Assembly: GCA_029240935.1 (NCBI GenBank)
Contig: JARDZI010000007.1
Span: 1 to 35,155, forward strand
Direction of reading: 5' to 3'
DNA: 35,155 bases
DNA from: Clostridiales bacterium
Lineage (GTDB): Bacteria; Bacillota; Clostridia; Clostridiales; Caloramatoraceae
The stretch's first letter is position 1; every line of letters begins with the position of its first letter. Positions 1-10,499 of this stretch are shown here, in pieces. Position numbers and translations under genes: made by a program. The notes beneath the pieces are model-generated. The model ran no database searches. It was not told the DNA's origin and worked only from the letters and a program-made list of their open reading frames with translations.

Positions 1-95
1 CTCAACGTAAAGCATATAGGCTAAAGGTATAAAAGTGTTACCTATGTCTTTACACAAAGTGTTACCTATGTTGCTCTTGACACACTGTTCGCCCC
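1..95. mobile_element. IS21-like insertion sequence end fragment
   Basis: Tandem direct repeats aaagtgttacctatgt at 32-47 and 56-71 followed by ttgacacac near 78-86. Multiple terminal repeats of the gtgttacctatg type are typical of IS21-family ends. No istA/istB in the window. Confidence 0.5.
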
Positions 96-230
96 TACAA
101 GTCTCATCCTCTTTTGTGCCAGCATACTGCTGCGGGCACCCGGGGGAATTCTGAGGGTTAATAAGAATACTATTCTATCAAGTGATTTTTGCACATATAT
201 TTTTATGGAGATAAATTGCGAGGTAGAATT

Positions 231-1343
231 ATGGTAGTATTTATAACTATGAAAAAATCAACAATTATGAGGGTAACGACTGTCATTATTATTGTAATTT
301 TTGTTTCCCTATTATATAGGTTTAATACTGTGGTACCAGTTGCATTTGTTAATGAGGAATATACAGGGGTAATAAAGGATATTATTGAATGCCGAAACCA
401 GGCTATACTTAATAAGGATGCAACTACTATTAAATCTCTTTATGAAACAAAAACTAAATATGGTACATGGGCTTTTGAACATGAGGAGAGGAAATTAAAA
501 TATCTTCATAGATGGTCTGATAAGCAGGGTATAAAATTTATTGATATTAAATCTGTTGTAGTACCTAGATATGTTAAGGAGAAGGAATGGGGTTTCTCTG
601 CTAATTTAATAGTATCAACAGAATACTTATATGTTTACAATGATGACCCTGATAGAATAAATTTCTTTAGAATTGGTACCTACCATATTATTGATGTGCT
701 CAATCAGGATGAAGACTGGCTGATTAAGAAGGAGTGGTATACAGATCCTTTTGCAGATTCACTTAGTCTTGATGAAATAAAATCAGATGAGATAAAAAGC
801 TACATTACAGCCCAGGTAGGAAGGGATCTGTCTAAAATAGGAGAAAGAAGGCAAAAAGCAATAGAGTATGCTGATCAGTTTTGTGGTGCAGCATCTGACG
901 AGGAATATGGGTTTACATATAATAAAAAATATAAGGATTTCAATCCCCAGGGAGGGGACTGTGCTAACTTTGCATCTCAAATATTATATGAGGGTGGTAA
1001 GTTTAAAAAAACAGGTGCCTGGAATTATAACAAGGGAGATGTGACTAAGGCATGGGTAAATGCTCAGGGCTTTAAGGATTATATGCTTAATAGCGGAAGA
1101 GCATCCCTTATAGCTTCCGGAAGCTATAACAAGGTTTACAAGGCTGCCTACAAAATGCTGCCAGGTGATATTGTAGCATATGAAAAAAAAGGGAAGATTA
1201 AACATGTATCAGTAGTGACAGGAGCAGATTCAAAGGGTTACACACTTGTAAACTGTCACAACACAGACAGATATCATGTTCCCTGGGACCTAGGTTGGAG
1301 CGATAAGGGAATAAAATTTTATCTAATAAGGGTGCATTTTTAA
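231..1343 (+). CDS. Putative amidase-domain protein, N-terminal membrane anchor
   Basis: Hydrophobic N-terminus; NPQGGDCANFASQILYEGG and GDIVAYEKKGKIKHVSVVTG ... NCHNTDRYHVPWD resemble the amidase_6 Cys/His motif set. GAGG upstream of ATG 231. Confidence 0.75.
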   Translation: MVVFITMKKSTIMRVTTVIIIVIFVSLLYRFNTVVPVAFVNEEYTGVIKDIIECRNQAILNKDATTIKSLYETKTKYGTWAFEHEERKLKYLHRWSDKQGIKFIDIKSVVVPRYVKEKEWGFSANLIVSTEYLYVYNDDPDRINFFRIGTYHIIDVLNQDEDWLIKKEWYTDPFADSLSLDEIKSDEIKSYITAQVGRDLSKIGERRQKAIEYADQFCGAASDEEYGFTYNKKYKDFNPQGGDCANFASQILYEGGKFKKTGAWNYNKGDVTKAWVNAQGFKDYMLNSGRASLIASGSYNKVYKAAYKMLPGDIVAYEKKGKIKHVSVVTGADSKGYTLVNCHNTDRYHVPWDLGWSDKGIKFYLIRVHF

Positions 1344-1390
1344 AATTGGTGAGATGTATGGAGCCAGTTCACAAGTATTATAAACAATTA

Positions 1391-1428
1391 AAAACGGGAT
1401 GGATAATCAAATATCCATCCCGTTTTTA
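1391..1428. terminator. Rho-independent terminator (likely bidirectional)
   Basis: aaaacgggatggata atcaaa tatccatcccgttttt: long stem flanked by A and T runs, between convergent genes. Confidence 0.85.
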
Positions 1429-1474
1429 TGGTTTGCTTACATCTGCCATGTTTCATATCAAGCTTTAACTATCT

Positions 1475-2056
1475 TCAAGGTTTATAACTATTTTTTAAGT
1501 CCCTATACCTGAAAATAGTCTCTCTCTTATATATGCCATACCCGCCTTTAACAGGATCTTTGAAAATTGAGAGCTTAGGAGGAAAATAAGTAAACAAGGG
1601 AAATATAATTATAAGAGTTATAATAATTATTACGGATAAAGATGTTAAGCAGCTTGGTAATTGATCCATTGTTAATAGCTTAAAACTAACTTTCTGTCCC
1701 AAAAATATGGATAATATAAAAATAGAAATATCAACAAAGAGAAGGTTACGTCCTAGTATGGCAGTATATGAATAAAATAGTATAATAATTGAAATAGGAA
1801 TTACAAGGAAGGATGCAGCCTTTGCGATAATAAAATTGTTTGTAATGTTTGAAATAAAAATAAATTCTAATATTGAATATATTAATGCAGCCCAGAAGGC
1901 AATCTTCAGATGTTCCCAGGTGCTTTCATTAACAGCTGAAATAAGTGCTAATGGATCATATTCGTTAAACCATTTGTAAACAAAATGTAATAGGGTTCCA
2001 GTTATTGAAATAAAGATTACTCCGAATAGCTCCCATAAAAAAACTTTATACCTCAT
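1475..2056 (-). CDS. Multi-pass membrane protein (DUF6512-like)
   Basis: 193 aa, several hydrophobic helices, NESTWEHLKIAFWAAL motif. Confidence 0.6.
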   Translation of the reverse strand: MRYKVFLWELFGVIFISITGTLLHFVYKWFNEYDPLALISAVNESTWEHLKIAFWAALIYSILEFIFISNITNNFIIAKAASFLVIPISIIILFYSYTAILGRNLLFVDISIFILSIFLGQKVSFKLLTMDQLPSCLTSLSVIIIITLIIIFPLFTYFPPKLSIFKDPVKGGYGIYKRETIFRYRDLKNSYKP

Positions 2057-2174
2057 AGTGACACCTCTTAAATTATATAGACAGTAATATATATTTTTTT
2101 AGAATAGTATTTATTCAATTAAATTAATGTATAGAAGCTATTATACAATTGTTAAAAATATAAACTAAGAGGTT

Positions 2175-2248
2175 GTGTCATACTGAAGCATAGGGAAGGA
2201 TCTAATGTACTACTAAATAAAGATCCTTCACTCCCTTCAGGATGACAT
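2175..2248. repeat. Dispersed palindromic repeat
   Basis: tgtcatactgaagcatagggaaggatct ... agatccttcactcccttcaggatgacat; related to the repeat at 4770. Confidence 0.7.
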
Positions 2249-2291
2249 GGGATATGCTGGAGGAGTTTACTAAGAAACAGAACCGAAACTA

Positions 2292-4691
2292 TTAATTATC
2301 TATACTAAATCTGAATTCATCTCCTGAATCAATAATTATCTCCTGTGCTCCTGTGCAGGCTGTTAGGTCTTTTTCTGTTTGATTAATAGAGCTTAGCATA
2401 TAACCAGGAATGGAAATATTTATTTTCTTTAGGGGCTCCTTCAATGAAAGATTTCTATCTGATTTATATTTTCTAACTTCCTTTAAGATATCCTTAACTC
2501 TTTCTCCAAACTCTAAGCTTGATGTGTCAAGCTTATCTTCTCTTATCCACTCATGTTGGTGAAGAGACAACTTTCCTTCAATACTTCTAAAAAGGTCTTG
2601 ATAAATTTCCTCTGTTATATGAGGAGTATATATTGCATACATTCTCAGTATTCCCATAAATGCAGTGTATAGAGCGTATTGTCCAGATCTTCTTTCCAAT
2701 TCACCATGGATTTCTGGCTTATATACTCTATCTTTTACTATTTCAAGATAGTTATCACAATAATCCTTCCAGAAGAACTCATCTATTTCCCCACGGGCTA
2801 TGCCCATTTCGTATCTATTCATATACTGTGCTGCCTTTGTTTCAATTTCTCTTTGACGCTCAATAATCCATTTATCTATTGGAAGGAGGTTTTCAGGTTT
2901 TTCTCCTTTATAATCATTTAGGTGCATAAGTGTAAACTTTGCAGCATTCCAAAGCTTTGTAAGGAATCTATTTGATAACACCATCTCTTCCTCAGAATAC
3001 ATGGTGTCAGTACCAAGCTTTGCTCCTGCTGCCCAGTATCTTATGGCATCTGCTGAGTATTTTTCAATAAGCTGTGTTGGGGAGTTCTCTGAATTATTCT
3101 TTGACTTGCTTATCTTCTCTCCCTTTTTAGCCATTACAAAGCCACATATCATTATATCCTTCCATGGAAGCCTTCCTGTATGATAAAGGCTTTTTACAAT
3201 TGTATAAAAGGCCCAGGTTCTTATAATTTCATGTGCTTGAGTTCTCATTCCCATTGGTACAAGCCTGTCCGTAATATCATTTTCCTCTCCCCATTTGCTA
3301 TTGATTAGTGGTGTTAGGGAGGAGGTTGCCCATGTATCTAATACAGCTTCCTCTGGAATGAATTCATTTGAGCCACATGGACAAGTTTTATTTGGTGCAG
3401 TTTCTAGAGGATTTATTGGAAGCTCACATTCCTCTGGAAACATTGATTTACCACAGCTTTTGCAATACCAAACAGGTATTGGAACTCCAAAGTACCTCTG
3501 CCTTGAGATACACCAATCCCATTTGAGGTTTTCAACCCAGTTTTGATATCTGATTTTCATTGATGCTGGATACCAGTTAATATCATCAGCGGCTTTTAGG
3601 AAGCGTTCCTTTTCGGTTAATATGTCTATATACCACTGCTTGGATGGTATTATTTCAATTTCATGTCCGCATCTTTCATGGATGGAAACAGTGTGGGAAA
3701 TTTTCTCACTTTTCTTTAATAGGTTTCTATCTGAAAGGATATTAATTATCTCAGCCCTTGCTTCTTTCGTATTCATACCTCCTATAAAGGGGATACCGGT
3801 CCCTATTAATCCATCTGCTTCAATTGTTTTTCTGTATGGCAGAGAATGTTTGTTATACCACTCAAGGTCTGTAGTATCTCCAAAAGTAGCACACATTACG
3901 ATTCCAGTTCCCTTTTCAATAGCTACTTTGTCATCTCCAAGTATAGGAATCTCGAAATCATATAATGGTACCATTGCAGTTTTACCAATATAGCTGTTGT
4001 ATCTGAAATCCTCTGGGTTTATAAAGAGTGCAACACAACCATATAATAGCTCCGGTCTTGTAGTGGCAATAATCAATTCCTCTCCATCTACTAGAAATGG
4101 AATATAGTTAAAGCTTGAGTCTATATCTTTAGTGTCAAGCTCTGCCTGGGCAATGGAGGTTTGACAGGTTGTACACCAGAGTACAGGGCTTTCCTTTGTA
4201 TATGCCTTGCCTGATTTAGCTAGTTCAATAAATGATTTCTGAGAAATTCTCTGGGCTAGTGGACTTATAGTTTCATACTGTAAATCCCAATCAACACTGA
4301 AGCCAAGTGACTGCCACAGGGCTTTAAACTCACCAACATATTTTCCAGTAGTATTTAAGCATTTTTCGATAAATTTACTCCTAGGTAAATCCTTTGCCCT
4401 AATACCTTCCTCCCTCTCAACAAGTCTTTCGGTTGGAAGACCATTATCATCAAATCCAAATGGATAAAATACATTCTTCCCCTGCATTCTCTGATATCGT
4501 GCGGCTATTTCTCCCTGAGTGTAGGAAAAAATATGCCCTATATGCAGGCTTCCACTTACTGTAGGTGGAGGTGTATCTATTGAGTATATTTCCTTCTTAC
4601 TCTCAGGATTAAACCTGTAAATATCATTCTCCATCCAAAATTTCTGCCATTTTCCCTCTGATTCTTTAAAGTTATATTTTTTGTTTAACAT
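2292..4691 (-). CDS. valS: Valine--tRNA ligase
   Basis: Class I synthetase motifs PPTVSGSLHIGHIF and KISKSKNN; ValRS-like architecture; start at MLNKKYNFKESE with AGGAGG upstream; T-box leader. Confidence 0.93.
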   Translation of the reverse strand: MLNKKYNFKESEGKWQKFWMENDIYRFNPESKKEIYSIDTPPPTVSGSLHIGHIFSYTQGEIAARYQRMQGKNVFYPFGFDDNGLPTERLVEREEGIRAKDLPRSKFIEKCLNTTGKYVGEFKALWQSLGFSVDWDLQYETISPLAQRISQKSFIELAKSGKAYTKESPVLWCTTCQTSIAQAELDTKDIDSSFNYIPFLVDGEELIIATTRPELLYGCVALFINPEDFRYNSYIGKTAMVPLYDFEIPILGDDKVAIEKGTGIVMCATFGDTTDLEWYNKHSLPYRKTIEADGLIGTGIPFIGGMNTKEARAEIINILSDRNLLKKSEKISHTVSIHERCGHEIEIIPSKQWYIDILTEKERFLKAADDINWYPASMKIRYQNWVENLKWDWCISRQRYFGVPIPVWYCKSCGKSMFPEECELPINPLETAPNKTCPCGSNEFIPEEAVLDTWATSSLTPLINSKWGEENDITDRLVPMGMRTQAHEIIRTWAFYTIVKSLYHTGRLPWKDIMICGFVMAKKGEKISKSKNNSENSPTQLIEKYSADAIRYWAAGAKLGTDTMYSEEEMVLSNRFLTKLWNAAKFTLMHLNDYKGEKPENLLPIDKWIIERQREIETKAAQYMNRYEMGIARGEIDEFFWKDYCDNYLEIVKDRVYKPEIHGELERRSGQYALYTAFMGILRMYAIYTPHITEEIYQDLFRSIEGKLSLHQHEWIREDKLDTSSLEFGERVKDILKEVRKYKSDRNLSLKEPLKKINISIPGYMLSSINQTEKDLTACTGAQEIIIDSGDEFRFSIDN

Positions 4692-4769
4692 AATAAATCC
4701 TCCTAATTTTAATAAAATATGTTTAAAATTGCTGTATAGATCTCTCATCATATTCACGTATTTTCACTT

Positions 4770-4839
4770 GTCATCCTGAACGCAGTGAAGGATCTTTTGG
4801 AACCCCTGGGTAAGGTCCTTCACTAGGTTCAGGATGGCA
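4770..4839. repeat. Dispersed palindromic repeat
   Basis: gtcatcctgaacgcagtgaaggatc ... ggtccttcactaggttcaggatggc inverted repeat between valS and its T-box. Confidence 0.7.
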
Positions 4840-4884
4840 AGAATTTTCATTTGAATGTCTATAGGCTTTTATGACAGAGACAAC

Positions 4885-5165
4885 AAAAAACCCTTCATCC
4901 TAATTACTAGGACGAAGGGTTATACTCCGCGTTACCACCTAAGTTTGTACAAATGTACACTCTCAATATAGTACGGGCAAGCTGCCGATACTACTTCCCT
5001 TTTAACAGTGGGATTCCGTTAAAGCCTACTTTCATAAGATTTCGGTTTACTGCTCCGAGGCTACCTTCCATACATCCATCATAGGGAATTTCCACCAACA
5101 TCCCCTCTCTTTAAATCAAGAGTATATGTACTCCTCCTCATCAAAGCTTTTATATCTTGTTTTTT
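4885..5165 (-). promoter_or_regulatory. T-box leader of valS
   Basis: Minus strand AGGTGGTAACGCGGAG (4925-4940 complement) T-box motif, followed by terminator hairpin aacccttcgtcctagtaattaggatgaagggttttttg. Confidence 0.92.
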
Positions 5166-5315
5166 TATTATACTAATACTTTTTAGAACGGTTGTCAATA
5201 CTATTTCCTATAAAAACTATGATATTATGGATATGAACAATATGTTATAATTGTAAAAGTAATGAAAATAATCTTAATTACTTTCGAATTAAAGCTAATG
5301 GAAGGATTGGTAAAA

Positions 5316-6149
5316 ATGTATTCTGAAGAGATATTGAAGTTAATAGGGAATATATCTCCCCATGGAAGGGATTATGTAGGAAAAGCAATTGAAGACAATA
5401 GTGTTGAGATACTTTACATTGTAAATACAGAACAAAATAAGGGTGTATATTTAGTGATAAACAATGATAAATTCTGTTACTTTTATGCATCCTTTATTAA
5501 TGAATCCAATATAAAGCCGGCTTTAGAAATAATAAAAAATACAACTAAAAAATACATTTCAAAAGTAAATTCCAAGGAAATATGCTTCAATGTATACGGA
5601 AAAAATATAGAAATTGTTAGCCTAGTAAGAGAAATGGGATTCATCTCAGATATGGAAGGATACCATCTTCAATATATAGGTGAAGAATTGCCTGAATTAA
5701 AAAACTGTAACCTAGTGGTTAAAGGCTTTGAGAGCAGCATGATAAAAGAGTTTGTGGATCTATTCGATACTTCATATTACCAGTTAAATATTGATAATGG
5801 TTGGAATATAAATGGATATGCTGTAAATGAAGAAGGATTTCAAAGAAAGCTTAATTATTTGAAGGAGTTAGGACAAGTAGCTTCCTTCTGGCTAAATGAC
5901 GAACTGGTAGGAGCATATGTTATTGAACAAAACAACTATATATCAGATTTTGTGGTGAAGCCAAGGTTTCAAAATAAAGGATATGGAAGCTATATATTAG
6001 CACACTGTATTAGAAATATGAGGGAAGACAAAGCTATTGAAAACTTAAGACTGAGAGTTACCAAATCAAATATTAGTGCCAAGAGGCTGTATGAAAGATA
6101 TAATTTCATTGTGGTCGCATGCTTTGCTGAGCATACATATGGGGTTTAA
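5316..6149 (+). CDS. GNAT family N-acetyltransferase
   Basis: C-terminal VKPRFQNKGYGSYILAHCIRNMRE ... LRVTKSNISAKRLYERYNF acetyl-CoA motif. Start at MYSEE with GGAAGG upstream. Confidence 0.85.
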   Translation: MYSEEILKLIGNISPHGRDYVGKAIEDNSVEILYIVNTEQNKGVYLVINNDKFCYFYASFINESNIKPALEIIKNTTKKYISKVNSKEICFNVYGKNIEIVSLVREMGFISDMEGYHLQYIGEELPELKNCNLVVKGFESSMIKEFVDLFDTSYYQLNIDNGWNINGYAVNEEGFQRKLNYLKELGQVASFWLNDELVGAYVIEQNNYISDFVVKPRFQNKGYGSYILAHCIRNMREDKAIENLRLRVTKSNISAKRLYERYNFIVVACFAEHTYGV

Positions 6150-6215
6150 AATATAATTGAATTTATTAGATATTAAGTGTAGAAGATAAAATAATACTAA
6201 TGTGGTGGTGTTGTA

Positions 6216-6878
6216 ATGAATAAACCTAAAATGGTGATTTTTGATTATGGTCAAACACTTGTTAATGAAACTCCCTTTAACCCCTTGGAAGGTACTGCAA
6301 ATTCCATACTTGGAGAAATGGGAAGGTATGGTGTAGAGATTGAAAAGCAACCCTTTTTAGAAGTACATAATCATCTGTTTCAGAATTATCTATATGAGTA
6401 TTTTGGTATAGAGTTTACAAAATCCACTGTTGAGATAGAACGTATATTTAAAAACTCAGCTTGTGCTTCTAAGCCTACTGAGAATATTGTCAAGCTTCTG
6501 GAGTTCCTAGGCACCCAAAATATTCGAACAAGTGTAATAAGTAATATATCCTTTAGCGGTGCTTTCTTAAAGGAATGCATTGACAGCTATATACCATCAC
6601 ATAAGTTTGAATTTATTATAGCAAGCAGTGAATATGTCTTTAGAAAACCTCATAAACGAATATTTGAACTTGCACTTCGCAAAGCTAAGCTTAATGCAAG
6701 TGATGCCTGGTATTGTGGAGATAATGCAGTTTTTGATGTTGATGGTGCAGCAGGCTGTGGTATAACACCTGTTTGGTATAAAGGAGCAATAGAGAAGTCT
6801 AATAAATATATTCCCAAAAGTGAGCGCATTGAGATAAATGACTGGAACGAGATGATAGATATAATAAAAGCATTATAA
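6216..6878 (+). CDS. HAD family hydrolase
   Basis: MVIFDYGQTLVNE motif I; SVISNIS; FRKPHKRIF; YCGDNAVFDVDGAAGCG. Confidence 0.88.
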   Translation: MNKPKMVIFDYGQTLVNETPFNPLEGTANSILGEMGRYGVEIEKQPFLEVHNHLFQNYLYEYFGIEFTKSTVEIERIFKNSACASKPTENIVKLLEFLGTQNIRTSVISNISFSGAFLKECIDSYIPSHKFEFIIASSEYVFRKPHKRIFELALRKAKLNASDAWYCGDNAVFDVDGAAGCGITPVWYKGAIEKSNKYIPKSERIEINDWNEMIDIIKAL

Positions 6879-6899
6879 TTGTGAGTATGCATTAATAGT

Positions 6900-7016
6900 A
6901 TTGGGGGATACATATGTAGGAATGAAGATGGAATTGTAGTTAGAGATAATGATATTAAATTTATCGGAAATGTTATAAAAATTAAAAATGGGATGATTTA
7001 TAGTGGAAATAACTAG
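6900..7016 (+). pseudogene. Possible short gene remnant
   Basis: Reading frame ...GYICRNEDGIVVRDNDIKFIGNVIKIKNGMIYSGNN* with no usable start or domain. Confidence 0.25.
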
Positions 7017-7062
7017 AAGATAATAATGTATAAACAAATAAAAAATAAATGGGGATGATGTG

Positions 7063-7932
7063 ATGATTAATGTAATCGATACATTTAAGGATTTTAAGAA
7101 TTGTTTTGCTGGAAACTTAGAAATACCAGTCCAAGAAAAAATAAATTTATGGAAGACAAGCTATATTGGAAATTATCCAGAGTTAGAAGAAAAGTGCATA
7201 AGAGATTATGAGGATATGGGCATTAACTGGAGAGAATATGCTGAGAAAAGTGTTTTTAATAGAACGAAGGATGATTTTAACAAAATGATAGAAGCCCACA
7301 AAAACATTTTAGACACACTAGATTATATTAATAAAAGAGCAGCAGCAATGGTTGACATTTGTTTCGATATAAATATTGTAATTTACAGTGGACTTTGCAA
7401 TAGTGCTGGATGGGTGGATAAGTATAATGGAAAAAGAGCAATTCTATATGGAATTGATAAAATTGCCATGCTTAATTGGCATACAAAAGAAAAGATAGAA
7501 CCCCTATTAGCCCATGAATTGTGTCACGTAATTCATTTTGAATTAAGGGGAGAGGATCGTCTATCCCAAAATATTGAAAATAATAAATATAATAATGGAA
7601 TATGGGATTTATACGAAGAGGGTTTTGCACAGTATTTTGAAAATGTCCTAACAGAGAAGGATATTGATTCAAGGGGTAGGGAGTGGACTATAAAGTGTAC
7701 TGAAAAAGAAAAGGAACTTAAAAAAGAGTATATAAAAGCTTTAAATAATACTGAAATTGGAACAAAGGAGTTCTTTGGGGACTGGTTTCAAGTATTAGGC
7801 ATAAGTGATGTGGGATACTATTTAGGTTCAAAATTCATAGGAGAACTGCATAAGAATTATGATATGCATGCTATTGCAGAGCTGCCATTTGAAGAGGTCC
7901 AGAAGAAAGCAATAGAATATTTAATTGTGTAG
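7063..7932 (+). CDS. Putative zinc metallopeptidase (DUF2268-like)
   Basis: LLAHELCHVIHFELRG (HExxH) with downstream DLYEEGFAQYFENV acidic motif. Confidence 0.65.
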   Translation: MINVIDTFKDFKNCFAGNLEIPVQEKINLWKTSYIGNYPELEEKCIRDYEDMGINWREYAEKSVFNRTKDDFNKMIEAHKNILDTLDYINKRAAAMVDICFDINIVIYSGLCNSAGWVDKYNGKRAILYGIDKIAMLNWHTKEKIEPLLAHELCHVIHFELRGEDRLSQNIENNKYNNGIWDLYEEGFAQYFENVLTEKDIDSRGREWTIKCTEKEKELKKEYIKALNNTEIGTKEFFGDWFQVLGISDVGYYLGSKFIGELHKNYDMHAIAELPFEEVQKKAIEYLIV

Positions 7933-8039
7933 AAATTATAGGTGAAAATGAGGACTCTATTATAGAAATGGTATACCTTTAGGAAAATAGCTAAGCCAAA
8001 TTCTTATGAATCAAATGCTGGTTTATAGGGGGAATTCAA

Positions 8040-9161
8040 ATGATGAACAATATGGAACTGCTAGATTGGTTAATGGCAAACGGAGGTCCAACAATAAAAT
8101 ATCGCACTACTACAGAATTGATGGATAATCATTCAAAGCTAGATGAGTTAATTAATGATTTGCTTAATACTAAAACAATAAATTCTTTGCTTCGGAGAAT
8201 AGAATCTTATGAACCAATGCAGACAGTTGATATTCGTACAATAAATGCTATTCATTCTGGTGCTGGCGTAGAAGGAATAGTGGCTAAACTTCTAGAGTTA
8301 GGAATGAAATCGGGAATAGATGCCTTTGATTCTAGAATGCAGGTTTTTAGACAATATGTGAACAATGCCTTTGTAAGCAAAGCATTGTCAAGCCCTGGAG
8401 GGCAGGATGTTTCACATAATAGAGCAATTTTTATTGCTATACTTTTAGCTTCCTATTTTGTTCGTGCAGGATATGAGTATGATGAAATTATAAGTTTTAT
8501 AAAGGAACGTATAAATCTACTTTACAAAATTGCTACTGATAAGCAATTTAATATACACCTGAATGCTACTGAAATTTTATCTTATCCTAAACCTCCAAAA
8601 TCATGGAGTGCAAGTCCTGTTATTCGACCTGAATATGACCCAGGATGTAATGAAAAACCTCTGCCATTAATTCATGATATTTTTTGCTTAGCATATTTCC
8701 CAAAGTCCTTCATTGATAGAGATTTGGAGAATAAAATAAATAGTATTATTGAGTATATTCTTGATGAAAGATTTCAAGCATTACCCCAAGGATATGGATT
8801 ACTTTGGTATAAGACAAATAGAACTTATTATGCTTGCGGTTGGAGACCAGAATTGCCATGCTTGCATAATCATAATTCGGAATACGAAAAGAGTATATTA
8901 GTTTTATATATGGAGTTGATGTCAAAGTTTAAAGCAGCCAGAGAATCCAAGTGGTTCAAGAATTGCTTGAACTACCTGGAGGAATTTAAGACGAATAAGG
9001 GTACCTATTGTTTTCCAGCGTACTTTCTTAAAGATGCAAAAAACATGGGCTATGTGTGTGGCATGTCTATGGGACTTGGTGAAAATCGAAAATCTGAAAA
9101 GGCTTATGAAATTGAATCTACTTTTAGAATGTTATTGATTAAAAGGAGAGTGAACATATGA
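8040..9161 (+). CDS. Hypothetical protein, possibly alpha/alpha-toroid (prenyltransferase-like)
   Basis: 373 aa intact ORF, RBS gggggaattc; MELLDWLMANGGPTIKYRTTTELM start; fold assignment tentative. Confidence 0.6.
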   Translation: MMNNMELLDWLMANGGPTIKYRTTTELMDNHSKLDELINDLLNTKTINSLLRRIESYEPMQTVDIRTINAIHSGAGVEGIVAKLLELGMKSGIDAFDSRMQVFRQYVNNAFVSKALSSPGGQDVSHNRAIFIAILLASYFVRAGYEYDEIISFIKERINLLYKIATDKQFNIHLNATEILSYPKPPKSWSASPVIRPEYDPGCNEKPLPLIHDIFCLAYFPKSFIDRDLENKINSIIEYILDERFQALPQGYGLLWYKTNRTYYACGWRPELPCLHNHNSEYEKSILVLYMELMSKFKAARESKWFKNCLNYLEEFKTNKGTYCFPAYFLKDAKNMGYVCGMSMGLGENRKSEKAYEIESTFRMLLIKRRVNI

Positions 9162-9712
9162 AAAATATTTATGAAGAATGTCCAGTGTATAAAAACAAGC
9201 TTATTACATTAAGACAAACGAGTTTGGAGGATGTCCAAGAGTTATTAAAGTGCTATTCTGATGAAAAAGCAGTACAATTTATTAATTCAGATAATTGCGA
9301 AGGAGATAATTTTCACTATACAACAATTGAAAGAATGAGAAAAGCTATTGAATTTTGGGATTTCTCTTATAAAAAGAAGTACTTTGTAAGATGGACAGTA
9401 ATTTTCAATGAAACAAATGAAAAGGTTGGTACAATTGAAATGTTTCATAGAATTGCAGAGGATGAATTTAATCACTATGGGATATTAAGAATTGATCTAC
9501 AAAGCAAATTCGAAGTTCAACCAGTCATTGATGAAATTTTAGAAATTGCGAATGAAAATTTCTATAAGGCATTTGATGTTCAAGCTATTCTTACTAAAGC
9601 TATTCCGGAGGATACTCAAAGAATTAACTCATTATTGCAAAATGGATACCAACCAATTAACAAAAAAGTAATGATTTATGATAACTACTTTGTAAACAAG
9701 AAGAATATGTAG
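9158..9712 (+). CDS. GNAT family N-acetyltransferase
   Basis: LITLRQTSLEDVQELLKCYSDEKAVQFIN opening typical of RimJ/RimL-like GNATs; overlaps the preceding ORF by 4 bp. Confidence 0.7.
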   Translation: MKNIYEECPVYKNKLITLRQTSLEDVQELLKCYSDEKAVQFINSDNCEGDNFHYTTIERMRKAIEFWDFSYKKKYFVRWTVIFNETNEKVGTIEMFHRIAEDEFNHYGILRIDLQSKFEVQPVIDEILEIANENFYKAFDVQAILTKAIPEDTQRINSLLQNGYQPINKKVMIYDNYFVNKKNM

Positions 9713-9748
9713 GGCAGAATAGATAAACTTTATAAAAGGAGAAAAATT

Positions 9749-10411
9749 ATGATTGAATCAAAGGCATGGGATTGGAGTAAAAATGAGGATAATTACTGGT
9801 TAATACCTGAAATAGAAGCAGCCTATTTGGCTGAATCATGGAAATCAAAGGGCTTTAATAAATTTCTTGATTTAGGTTGTGGACTTGGGAGACATTCAAT
9901 TTATTTTGCAAAAAAAGGGTTTGAAGTAAATTCAATAGATCTATCTAATTATGGAGTAAATTACCTCAAAAAATGGGCAGAGAAGGAGCAATTGAATATT
10001 GAAATTAACATAAGTGATATGCTTAATTTGCCATTTGATGACAATACCTTTGACTGCATAATGGCATACAATGTTATCTATCACACAGACACTGAAGGGT
10101 TTGTTAAATCACTTAAAGAGATTAAGAGAGTATTGAAAAAGGATGGAGAGCTATTTCTTACTTTAATTTCAAAGAACACTTGGTCATATCAAAGAACTGA
10201 TCAATATAAACGTATCGATAATAATACTATCTTGAGAAATGAGCATGACACAGAAATGGATGTTCCTCATTTTTATGTAGATATTGAAGATATAATAAAG
10301 TATTTCGCAGATTATAATTTCATAAAGAAACCAGTTGAGCAAACAGTATATAAAATGGAAAATAGAGAATATTTTTCGAAGCACTTCAATTTGATCATTA
10401 GCAAGAAATAA
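9749..10411 (+). CDS. Class I SAM-dependent methyltransferase
   Basis: FLDLGCGLGRHSIYFAKKGFEVNSIDLS motif I; FDCIMAYNVIYHT. Confidence 0.9.
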   Translation: MIESKAWDWSKNEDNYWLIPEIEAAYLAESWKSKGFNKFLDLGCGLGRHSIYFAKKGFEVNSIDLSNYGVNYLKKWAEKEQLNIEINISDMLNLPFDDNTFDCIMAYNVIYHTDTEGFVKSLKEIKRVLKKDGELFLTLISKNTWSYQRTDQYKRIDNNTILRNEHDTEMDVPHFYVDIEDIIKYFADYNFIKKPVEQTVYKMENREYFSKHFNLIISKK

Positions 10412-10499
10412 CTATAGTACAGATTGGAGTAGTCTGTGTATAAAAAACATATTTTCAAACAACCAAGATTATAAATTTTTCAAAAGAGGGTGACTTTTT

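Noticed and set aside
2660-3993. Several + strand ORFs opposite valS (2660, 2679, 3001, 3295, 3622)
   Set aside because: They lie wholly inside the well-supported valS gene on the other strand, with no RBS or recognisable domains.
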